Source: Spirochaetia bacterium (GTDB lineage Bacteria; Spirochaetota; Spirochaetia; Treponematales; Breznakiellaceae). From it: a DNA stretch of 12,367 nt. Within the stretch, counting starts at the first letter, position 1; each line of letters opens with the position of its first letter. The stretch spans positions 1 to 12,367 of the forward strand of contig BOBI01000057.1 of the NCBI GenBank assembly GCA_026002305.1. Direction: 5' to 3'. The notes under the pieces are model-generated. The model was not told the origin of the DNA, did not search any database, and was given only the letters and a program-made list of their open reading frames with translations. Made by a program: the position numbers and the translations under genes. Of the stretch, positions 6,917-12,367 are shown piece by piece.

Positions 6917-6943
6917 CTCGCCATAAATGGCGGGGAATTAAAC
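6917..6943. repeat. Third copy of the prmC-radA hairpin repeat, at the end of radA
   Basis: Bases 6917-6939 are identical to 6746-6768 in the first unit (23 of 23). The match continues to 6943 with one change (AATTAAAC here, AATTGAAC there). The complement of the radA stop codon (6938-6940) is inside this copy. The two identical copies sit 171 bases apart in the same orientation and bracket the whole intergenic region. Confidence 0.8.
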
Positions 6944-8326
6944 CCCACGGGGATTAAACAACGCCGCTATTGCCTGTTTTAAATCTTTTACGGCGTGTAA
7001 CTTAGGCTGCTCGCCTGACGCGCTGCCGTCCCCACCGCCTGCGGTATCACCTGCGGGACCGGTAAAGTTGTTAAAGCCGAGTTTGCAGGCGGTTTTTACG
7101 CGGGCTGCGAGGCGGCGCACGGGCATGACTTCGGCGGCAAGGCTTAATTCGCCGACGCAGGCGCTGCGTTCATGGAGGGGGATGCCTGTCCGGGCGGAGT
7201 AGATTGCCGCGGCAAGGGGCAGGTCGGCGCCGACGCAGCTTATGCGGATTCCACCGGCGATGTTCACGTAGATGTCTTGATCGCAGAGACGCATGCCCAG
7301 GCATTTTTCGAGTGTTGCGGCTACGCGGGCGACGCGGCCTTGGTCTAGGCGATCGGAAAAGACGCGGCTTATTGATCCTTTGGCCGGCACGGTTAGCGCC
7401 TGTATTTCCACAAGCAGGGTACGGGTGCCTTCCAGCACGGCGGCTGTTGCGACACCGGCGGGCAGGGCGCCTTCGCGGCGCACCAAAAATAACAGCGATG
7501 GGTCTTCCATGGCAATTAGGCCTTTTTCGTTCATTGTGTATATGCCGATTTCGTCAACCGAGCCAAAGCGGTTTTTTGCCGCGCGTAAAAAGCGGCGCTC
7601 GCCGTCGGTTTGCTCAAAATATAGGACGGTATCAACCATGTGTTCTAATGTTTTTGGCCCGGCGATTATGCCGTCTTTTGTAACGTGGGCAATCAGGAAT
7701 AGCGCGGCATCGTGTTCCTTTACCCACGAGATAAGCTCGAAGGAGCAGTATTTCATCTGATTGACGGTTCCGGGGACAAGACCGGCGTCGGCGGTGTAAA
7801 GTGTCTGCACGCTGTCTACAATTACGATAACTGGGCGGACGGATTCCAGTATTTTTTGAATGTCCAAAAGATTGCCGCCGCAGAAAATTTCGATCTGGCG
7901 GCAGTTTAGGCCTATACGGTCGGCACGCATTTTTACCTGTCCTGCGGATTCCTCACCGGACAAATAGAGAACCCGCCCTTTGGTTCCGGCACGGGCTGCC
8001 GTTTGCAGCAGCAGGGTGGATTTGCCTATCCCCGGCTCGCCGCCGACTAAAACTGCGGAACGCTTCATGATGCCGCCGCCTAAAACGCGGTCAAGCTCCA
8101 GGCAGCCCGATGTAAGGCGCACGCCTTCTTCGCTGTCCACCTGCGACAACGGGAACGAAATAGCCGCCTCCGCTTTTGATACACGCAGGGCGGTTTTTCC
8201 GGTTACGGCGGTTTCGGTTAGGGTGTTCCATTCCCCGCATTCGGGGCAACGGCCAAGCCATTTAGGCTCCTCGTGTCCGCAGCCGGAACACCGGAAAATT
8301 GTTGTTTTTCCGTTTTTTTTAGCCAT
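6938..8326 (-). CDS. radA: RadA (Sms), DNA repair ATPase/branch-migration helicase
   Basis: Processes recombination intermediates and drives branch migration with RecA in DNA repair. From the ATG at 8326 the protein has 462 residues; a TTG at 8338 would add four. In order: a zinc finger with C13, C16, C27 and C30 (CSGC and CPEC); Walker A GGEPGIGKST at 95-104; Walker B VIVIVDS around 166-172; the RadA-specific KNRFG at 251-255; and a C-terminal Lon-protease-like scaffold domain (about 285-425) with DQDIYVNIAGG and GELSLAAEV. Near the end it has a Gly/Ser-rich insertion (about 426-440) not typical of the family. The gene starts within the last 8 bases of the preceding membrane protein gene (ATGGCTAA) and has no clear ribosome binding site, so it is probably translated by coupling. 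It is much richer in G+C than the rest of the window: I counted 78 of 120 in 7021-7140. Confidence 0.96.
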   Translation of the reverse strand: MAKKNGKTTIFRCSGCGHEEPKWLGRCPECGEWNTLTETAVTGKTALRVSKAEAAISFPLSQVDSEEGVRLTSGCLELDRVLGGGIMKRSAVLVGGEPGIGKSTLLLQTAARAGTKGRVLYLSGEESAGQVKMRADRIGLNCRQIEIFCGGNLLDIQKILESVRPVIVIVDSVQTLYTADAGLVPGTVNQMKYCSFELISWVKEHDAALFLIAHVTKDGIIAGPKTLEHMVDTVLYFEQTDGERRFLRAAKNRFGSVDEIGIYTMNEKGLIAMEDPSLLFLVRREGALPAGVATAAVLEGTRTLLVEIQALTVPAKGSISRVFSDRLDQGRVARVAATLEKCLGMRLCDQDIYVNIAGGIRISCVGADLPLAAAIYSARTGIPLHERSACVGELSLAAEVMPVRRLAARVKTACKLGFNNFTGPAGDTAGGGDGSASGEQPKLHAVKDLKQAIAALFNPRGV

Positions 8327-10082
8327 GCTGGGCCGCAAGACCTACCAGAGAGAGCAAAAACAAACCCACGGCAGCACACACACTGATAATGGCGGCGGTG
8401 GTAAACCCTGCCGATATTACGAGACAAATGCCAATGCTATTAAAAATATGGCTTATGAATCCTGAAAAAACATAAAAAACCACCGGCAGCATCACAAACA
8501 TCGGCGCAAAAATAAACCGCGCGCGGCCTATCGTGCGGAAACGCCAGCCTATAATAATACCCAATACCGCAAGCGGCAAAAATAAAAGCGGTTCTATAAT
8601 CGAATGGATCATTTCCGCTTGAAACACTTCCGGCACATAGCCGTAGTTATCCAGTTGTTTTGCCGCGTTCCACAGATCGCGCAGGTAAAAGCCGTCATTG
8701 ACTTTTGCTACCGAAGCAAGCAAAAAATCACTGTATGGCATATCCAAAAGTATCTGCATATCCCCGGCAAGCGCCGAGGTATCGCCCGACCACACCGGTT
8801 TCCATTCTTTACCGGCATCATTGCGATCCAGTGCGTGAAGGTAGATCAGCGTGCGGTTTGTACCGGTCATAGCCAGCGGGGTTATTTTTATATAGGGTGC
8901 GGAAACAGCAAAAAGCGGGGCGCTATTTTCGTTAAACGCCACGATTTCCAGCCCCTTGCCATAGGAATAGTCGGCGGTGGTGGAAAAATCTTCGATGCGC
9001 ATAACAAGACGTCCCCGTGTTTCCCATAAGGGTACTGAAAAAACAATACCGGTTAAATTATTTCCCGAATGACCTTCTATTTCGTCAAGAAAAAAAGCCG
9101 CTTCCTGCAAGCCTTCCCTGCTCATAACAAGAAAATTCTGCACATCAGGGTCATCCGGCACCCGCGTACTCATACCGTTAAAAATATAGTAGGCGCGGAT
9201 CCAGTCCATGTTGTTCATCGCCTCGTACCCTTGCCGTTTTTCCAGGAAGATTTCCCTGTTTTGTTTTTCGGATGCGCTTTCCTCCAAACGGGATATAGCA
9301 TTCCACGCCTTGCTCGAGGCCGTTGCCGCCAGCCGCTTTTCGCTGCTACCCGCCGGTGCGATTTCATCGGCAACAAACGCAAGCCAGTGCGAATCGTAGT
9401 AGCGGCCTTCGTTGTAGGCTTTTTCCGCCAAAAGCAGGGCTTCCGCGGCGTTTACCGGCTTTTTTTGCCCCGGAATACCGCGCGGGGCATCTGCCGCGTT
9501 TATAGGCTCCCTGACACGCGCATAGGTGGAGTATTCAAGGCCTGTGCTAACCTGTTCTTCCAAAGGGACAAGATCGGGGTTTGACTTCCATATTCGCTGG
9601 CAAAGAGCCAAAAAGTGAGCGGCCTGTGTCCATTCCTCTCGTTGTATGAAAATGGTGATTCTTGACTTTGAGGTATTAAAAAGTTTGCTCTGGATATCAA
9701 TACTAACCTGATAATCCACCGCGATAGGGCGCGCCAATAAAAACAGCGCTCCGTAAAAAACCGTTGCTATAATGGCGGAAATAATTTGAGGCCGCAGCAT
9801 TGTAAGGAATTCGGCGGAAAACCGCTTATATTTAATTTCGTTTTTTTGTTTAATTCCGAAAGGAAGCACCATGGCCGATAAGAAAACCGCCGGAAAAAGG
9901 CGGCAGTAATCAATTACGGCGCGTGAAAAACGGTTTCCTATATAAAAAACGGGTAAAATATTTTTCTCGCCGCCCGGTATTATCATTCTAAAGGCAAAAA
10001 CAACCAGAAAAACCAGGATTGGATAATAAATGCACATACCGGCAGGGGAAAAGAAGCCCGGCAGGCGGGATCTTCTAGCCAT
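8319..10082 (-). CDS. Uncharacterised membrane protein, 3 TM / large periplasmic domain with TPR-like helices / 3 TM
   Basis: A 587-residue protein I do not recognise by name. Hydrophobic segments lie at about 17-36, 60-76 and 99-120, then 494-514, 523-545 and 548-582. Basic residues flank them on the cytoplasmic side: the N-terminal RRSR, the loop 79-98 with KQKNEIKYKR, and 515-522 with FRTIGRAR. This predicts both ends inside and residues 121-493 in the periplasm. The first part of that region is helical and resembles TPR repeats (AAEALLLAEKAYNEGRYYDS at 212-231; QGYEAMNNMDWIRAYYIFNG at 284-303). The part after about 340 looks beta-rich. The ATG at 10082 has a good GAGAGG site 7 bases upstream. 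It overlaps both neighbours by 8 bases, so all three genes form one operon with radA. Its topology, paired with the previous gene, recalls LptF/LptG, but no sequence motif proves this. Confidence 0.75.
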   Translation of the reverse strand: MARRSRLPGFFSPAGMCIYYPILVFLVVFAFRMIIPGGEKNILPVFYIGNRFSRAVIDYCRLFPAVFLSAMVLPFGIKQKNEIKYKRFSAEFLTMLRPQIISAIIATVFYGALFLLARPIAVDYQVSIDIQSKLFNTSKSRITIFIQREEWTQAAHFLALCQRIWKSNPDLVPLEEQVSTGLEYSTYARVREPINAADAPRGIPGQKKPVNAAEALLLAEKAYNEGRYYDSHWLAFVADEIAPAGSSEKRLAATASSKAWNAISRLEESASEKQNREIFLEKRQGYEAMNNMDWIRAYYIFNGMSTRVPDDPDVQNFLVMSREGLQEAAFFLDEIEGHSGNNLTGIVFSVPLWETRGRLVMRIEDFSTTADYSYGKGLEIVAFNENSAPLFAVSAPYIKITPLAMTGTNRTLIYLHALDRNDAGKEWKPVWSGDTSALAGDMQILLDMPYSDFLLASVAKVNDGFYLRDLWNAAKQLDNYGYVPEVFQAEMIHSIIEPLLFLPLAVLGIIIGWRFRTIGRARFIFAPMFVMLPVVFYVFSGFISHIFNSIGICLVISAGFTTAAIISVCAAVGLFLLSLVGLAAQHG

Positions 10083-10992
10083 TATTTTTCCTCTCTTGCG
10101 CTATCGAAAACAGTAGCATATAAAAAAACAATAAAAAAGCAGCACATGAATAAATAAGCGGGCTTATATATTCTATAGGAAGCGCGCCCAGAAAAAAATC
10201 GTTCAAATATTCTTGTATTTCCTTCATGTTAAGGAAAACATCAAAGGCAAGAATTCCCCTAAAAAGAAGTAATCCTAAAAAAACATTTGCAAGCGGCCAT
10301 TGCCCAATCTGTGAAATAAGGCCTGTAGCGGTTAAAAAAAGAGCGAGAGCTATACCCAATGTAAAAAATGGAATAAGACCGGAATCGTAGCGCTGCCTTA
10401 TTGTTTTGGCGCTGATACTGAAATCTATAATCACATCGTTAATAATCCCGTCAAAACGGGTCATAAACGGCACAGGCGGCGCTTTAATCAGCTCCCCATC
10501 GGCTGCCAAAGGCAGATTTTGATAGATAAGCGGCTTTTTAGGTAAGGAAACCACGCGGCTGCCTGTTTCAAGCGAAGGTGAGTCCAACAGTACCATCGAC
10601 GTATCCGCACGGTGTAAAATCATGCCTTTTCTACCCAGCGTTTTTTCGTGTATCAAAAGCGGCGGCGAAGCCATTAGCCTGGCGTTTTCAAACCCTTTGG
10701 ATACGCCAAAGGTAAATACCACAGATAGCATAACCACAAAAAAACAACTTACCATGACTTGTGATTTAACGCGCCAAGCGTAATTCATCGAAAAAATTAT
10801 CGTCAAATACAGCGTCCAAGGCAGCGTCCACCCTATCATGGAAACTATTTCGTCCAGCCTCATACCCGCCGGCACCGGCACAGAGCGCACCGTCTCGATC
10901 CAGAGAAGCAAAAAACCAATCCCAACCGACAAAATAAACGTGACTATAAAGAACAAACTAAAAAAAGCCAACAAACGGGCAATAGACCTCAC
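10075..10992 (-). CDS. Uncharacterised 6-TM membrane protein, first gene of the radA operon
   Basis: A 305-residue protein with hydrophobic segments at about 8-31, 50-68, 79-97, 205-224, 233-250 and 274-296. A non-membrane region of about 107 residues (98-204) lies between the third and fourth. Basic residues at the N-terminus (MRSIAR), between TM2 and TM3 (WRVKSQ) and at the C-terminus (QERKNNG) place both ends in the cytoplasm and the middle domain in the periplasm. This is the same plan as its operon partner, with a smaller middle domain. The start is a GTG at 10990-10992 with no convincing ribosome binding site; a downstream TTG is possible. The last 8 bases overlap the next gene (ATGGCTAG). 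I do not recognise the family. A role as one half of an envelope transporter or permease pair is an inference from pairing and topology only. Confidence 0.72.
   Translation of the reverse strand: MRSIARLLAFFSLFFIVTFILSVGIGFLLLWIETVRSVPVPAGMRLDEIVSMIGWTLPWTLYLTIIFSMNYAWRVKSQVMVSCFFVVMLSVVFTFGVSKGFENARLMASPPLLIHEKTLGRKGMILHRADTSMVLLDSPSLETGSRVVSLPKKPLIYQNLPLAADGELIKAPPVPFMTRFDGIINDVIIDFSISAKTIRQRYDSGLIPFFTLGIALALFLTATGLISQIGQWPLANVFLGLLLFRGILAFDVFLNMKEIQEYLNDFFLGALPIEYISPLIYSCAAFLLFFYMLLFSIAQERKNNG
10090..10095 (-). promoter_or_regulatory. Ribosome binding site of the 587-residue membrane protein
   Basis: On the minus strand GAGAGG lies 7 bases before the ATG at 10082, inside the end of the upstream gene. 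It supports this ATG as the real start. Confidence 0.6.
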
Positions 10993-11025
10993 CTTAAAAA
11001 CTTACCATTTTTTCGATATGTGTGT

Positions 11026-11044
11026 AAGGCGGGTGTTCCGCCTT
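11026..11044 (-). promoter_or_regulatory. Perfect hairpin in the probable 5' leader of the radA operon
   Basis: AAGGCGG (11026-11032) and CCGCCTT (11038-11044) pair perfectly around a 5-base loop. It lies 34 bases upstream of the GTG at 10992. There is no T run of terminator type next to it on the minus strand. It could be an operator, an attenuation stem or chance. Confidence 0.35.
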
Positions 11045-11080
11045 CTTCATTCGTCAGAAATTCTCATTTTGAAGAAAAAC

Positions 11081-11110
11081 CACGAAAAAGTCATGAAACA
11101 CACGAAAAAG
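11081..11110. repeat. Direct repeat CACGAAAAAG, two copies
   Basis: CACGAAAAAG occurs at 11081-11090 and at 11101-11110, exactly 20 bases apart, inside a tract made of CACGAAA/CATGAAA-like words. Similar CACGAAR-rich tracts occur in intergenic spacers of various bacteria, from memory. No function can be given. Confidence 0.5.
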
Positions 11111-11132
11111 AAAAAGATTTTTTCTATCTGAA

Positions 11133-11184
11133 CGGGGACTGTATCCTCGCTACGGCTTGATGCCTGCGCCGCGAACAGTCCCCG
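11133..11184. repeat. 10-base inverted repeat just downstream of the FGE-like gene
   Basis: CGGGGACTGT (11133-11142) and ACAGTCCCCG (11175-11184) pair perfectly. The 32-base loop can itself fold partly (TCGC at 11147-11150 with GCGA at 11171-11174). The stem begins 15 bases after the stop of the FGE-like gene on the minus strand. A T-rich tract follows, but only after a gap of several bases, so a classical terminator is possible but not ideal. A downstream inverted repeat is also a known part of DGR target sites. Confidence 0.6.
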
Positions 11185-11199
11185 AAATTTTTTGCTGTT

Positions 11200-12367
11200 C
11201 TAGGGGCACACAATACGGAACCCAATATTGTTGTACGCGCCGCCGGGAAGGTAGCCGCTACGGTGCGCAACCCCGCAGTAGGAAGCATCGTAGTTCCAGC
11301 TGCCTCCGCGATTAACGCGGTTCGAACCTGAAGCTGGCCCCATTGCAGGAGTTGAATCATAGATATAGTCTTGATACCGGTCCCAGCACCATTCCCATAC
11401 ATTGCCCGACATATCGAATAGTCCTTTTCCGTTTGCCATTTTTGTTCCTACAGGATGCGCGCCAAAGTCGGGATCGCTTGCTGCAATGTTGCCAGAATTA
11501 TAGAAATACCATGCTACATTGCCTATGGTTTCACTGCCCGAATACGTGTAACCCCACTGTGTATTGCTTTGATCACCGCCGCGAGCCGCATATTCCCACT
11601 CCGCTTCGGTTGGCAGACGGTAACCGTTTGCTAATGTATTAACTTCCGCGGCATCCACATAGGTTCCGTTTGCGTTTGTAGAATTTTTTAGGATTATTTG
11701 ATAGGCAGTATCTTGATAATACACAGGTGTTTTGCCGCTCATTTCGCTATAGGCGTTGCACCATACAATAGCGTCCCGCCAGTTTACCATGGTTACAGGA
11801 CGGAGCGTCTTGTTTACGGCCCCCGCCGCGCCGGTTCCGGTCGTTCCGTGTCCTTCTACACCCGTGCGTGCAAATATGTAACCGTTGTCTGTTGCCCAGT
11901 TGTATACCTCTTGCCACAAGCTCCATGTGGTTTCGTAGGCGGCAATTTTAAATGCGGCTATGTTTTGCACGCTGGTACGGCCCGCTATGAATACACCGCT
12001 GCCTGGTGTTCCTAGTGTTATGTCTACGGTTCCGGCGGGTATGGTTACCATTACCGTTGCGGGCGCCGTTGGAGTGGGTGTTGGAGTTGGTGTAGGCGAA
12101 CTCGACGGTGTAGATGTGGGTGTACCCGACGGTGTTGGTGTTGGGGTAGACGTCGGTGTCGGTGTAGGTGTTGGCGTTGCGGACACGGGAACTTTTCCCT
12201 GTCCGTAATTTGAGGCGTCATAAACAAAGTCGGCGCTGCCTGATGTTGTCCGGGTAAATTTACCAACATCACTTGGTGTAATGGTGTACCCTGCGTTCCC
12301 TTGCAAAACAACCGTGTCGGGGGAGCCATTTTCCAGCGTTATTTCCGCTGTATATTGAGATGGCGAT
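11200..12367 (-). CDS. FGE-sulfatase/C-type-lectin-fold protein with Thr-Pro linker, TvpA-like C-terminus (5' partial)
   Basis: The frame is open to the right edge, so the N-terminus is missing; 388 codons are visible. Residues 1-62 form a small domain I cannot name (with DVGKFTRTTSGSADFVYD). Residues 63-103 are a low-complexity Thr-Pro/Ser-Pro linker. From about 106 to the end is an FGE-sulfatase (SUMF1) domain: VTIPAGTVDI, YRLPTEAEWEYAARGG (249-264), GLFDMSGNVWEWCWD (315-329), RVNRGGSW (350-357) and a terminal GFRIVCP. A true formylglycine-generating enzyme has a catalytic cysteine pair shortly after RGGS; here only one cysteine remains (ASYC), so sulfatase activation is unlikely. In spirochaetes this fold serves as a display scaffold, as in T. 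denticola TvpA, a surface lipoprotein varied by a retroelement. Surface location is inferred, since the signal peptide is out of view. The enzyme class name should be read as a fold name only. Confidence 0.85.
   Translation of the reverse strand, partial: SPSQYTAEITLENGSPDTVVLQGNAGYTITPSDVGKFTRTTSGSADFVYDASNYGQGKVPVSATPTPTPTPTSTPTPTPSGTPTSTPSSSPTPTPTPTPTAPATVMVTIPAGTVDITLGTPGSGVFIAGRTSVQNIAAFKIAAYETTWSLWQEVYNWATDNGYIFARTGVEGHGTTGTGAAGAVNKTLRPVTMVNWRDAIVWCNAYSEMSGKTPVYYQDTAYQIILKNSTNANGTYVDAAEVNTLANGYRLPTEAEWEYAARGGDQSNTQWGYTYSGSETIGNVAWYFYNSGNIAASDPDFGAHPVGTKMANGKGLFDMSGNVWEWCWDRYQDYIYDSTPAMGPASGSNRVNRGGSWNYDASYCGVAHRSGYLPGGAYNNIGFRIVCP
11203..11319 (-). other. Candidate DGR variable region at the 3' end of the FGE-like gene
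   Basis: After the constant RVNRGGSW (11296-11319) comes a segment of about 21 codons (11233-11295) mixing fixed positions (Cys, Val, Ala, Arg, Pro) with variable-looking ones. The variable-looking codons are mostly of the form NNC or NNT: TAC four times, GGC three times, and AGC, TCC, CAC, GAT, CTT. These are what randomising the adenines of AAC/AAT codons gives. The last 10 codons, starting AAC AAT and encoding NNIGFRIVCP (11203-11232), look like the constant 3' anchor. DGR variable regions of TvpA type end in the same NNxGFR motif. No template copy or reverse transcriptase is in the window. Confidence 0.45.
12061..12180 (-). repeat. Low-complexity hexamer repeat encoding the Thr-Pro linker
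   Basis: The plus strand shows degenerate repeats of GGTGTT/GGTGTA/GGAGTG words. Read on the minus strand they give alternating ACN-CCN codons (Thr-Pro) with interruptions by Ser and Gly. The linker is 40 residues and separates the N-terminal domain from the lectin-fold domain, as expected for a flexible, extended surface stalk. Such repeats can change length by slippage. Confidence 0.8.

Larger units (their letters stand above)
10993..11199. other. Gene-free spacer of 207 bases with several inverted and direct repeats
   Basis: No coding region is supportable. From low to high coordinates it holds a 7-base-stem hairpin (11026-11044), two copies of CACGAAAAAG in an A-rich tract (11081-11110), and a 10-base inverted repeat (11133-11184). 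The promoter of the radA operon should lie here, but I could not find a convincing -35/-10 pair on the minus strand. Confidence 0.6.

Noticed and set aside
6738..6943. CRISPR array
   Set aside because: Only three copies with unequal spacing (30 bases, then about 150), no spacer pattern and no cas genes.
6728..6982. 84-residue frame across the prmC-radA repeats, with LAINGGELN occurring twice
   Set aside because: The repeated peptide is only the translation of the hairpin repeats. The frame starts inside prmC and ends inside radA on the opposite strand.
7204..7760. Two overlapping plus-strand frames of 155-159 residues opposite radA
   Set aside because: They are the complement of the conserved radA coding sequence, rich in Arg and Cys as expected from antisense reading of GC-rich DNA.
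7980..8465. 161-residue plus-strand frame opposite the start of radA
   Set aside because: It lies antisense to the radA Walker A region and the end of the membrane protein gene, and shows no family signature.
8604..9584. Plus-strand frames of 141 and 171 residues opposite the 587-residue membrane protein
   Set aside because: They are antisense shadows with no start signal or domain; the minus-strand frame has a good ribosome binding site and membrane segments.
10993..11199. A DGR template repeat or reverse transcriptase next to the candidate variable region
   Set aside because: No sequence resembling the variable region and no reading frame of useful size is present; the next genes are membrane proteins and radA.
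11960..12208. Gly-Val repeat protein on the plus strand opposite the Thr-Pro linker
   Set aside because: It results from reading the hexamer repeat on the wrong strand; the minus-strand frame is continuous with the FGE domain.
11200..12306. Complete FGE-type gene starting at the TTG at 12306
   Set aside because: The same frame stays open for 20 more codons to the window edge with plausible protein sequence, so the TTG is internal and the gene is partial.
11200..12367. A working formylglycine-generating enzyme
   Set aside because: The catalytic cysteine pair expected shortly after RGGS is not present (only one cysteine), and the C-terminus matches display-type members of the fold.

Overview
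The window most likely comes from a spirochaete, probably a Treponema-type gut organism. This is inferred from gene content, not shown by a marker gene. The main pointers are a Thr/Pro-linked FGE-sulfatase (C-type-lectin fold) protein with a TvpA-like C-terminus, an N-terminal fragment of an Rpn-family nuclease, and two large multi-membrane proteins joined to radA that I cannot assign to a familiar proteobacterial or firmicute family. No rRNA or tRNA gene, CRISPR array or complete insertion sequence was seen.

Layout. (1) Positions 1-2189, plus strand: the end of a surface-glycan cluster. It holds the tail of a glycosyltransferase-like protein, a CMP-sugar synthetase-type cytidylyltransferase and a GT-B glycosyltransferase, in a tight AT-rich operon. 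(2) 2190-3192: a short intergenic stretch, a 26-codon relic of an Rpn nuclease gene with a strong ribosome binding site, and a PAP2 membrane phosphatase whose start codon overlaps the relic's stop codon. (3) 3241-6740, plus: a TrmH/SpoU RNA methyltransferase, a YejA-type peptide-binding protein without its permease genes, and PrmC, the release-factor glutamine methyltransferase. (4) 6738-6943: a roughly 200-base block of repeated hairpins filling the whole space between the convergent prmC and radA genes. (5) 6938-10992, minus: an operon of two membrane proteins followed by radA, joined by 8-base stop/start overlaps. (6) 10993-11199: a gene-free spacer with several inverted repeats. (7) 11200-12367, minus: the C-terminal part of an FGE/C-type-lectin protein running off the right edge.

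How the genes fit together. The first three genes should act together on a cell-surface polysaccharide or glycoprotein glycan, one activating a sugar and the others transferring it. The PAP2 enzyme may act on lipid carriers of envelope synthesis. TrmH, PrmC and RadA are housekeeping functions. The two membrane proteins ahead of radA share a 3-TM / periplasmic domain / 3-TM plan reminiscent of LptF/LptG, and are the least understood genes here.

The most interesting signal is the C-terminus of the FGE-like protein. After the RVNRGGSW motif its codons look as if adenines of an AAC-rich template had been randomised, and the final codons look constant. That is what a diversity-generating retroelement (DGR) target looks like, as in TvpA of Treponema denticola. 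No reverse transcriptase or template repeat lies in the window, so this is a candidate remote DGR target, not a demonstrated one.
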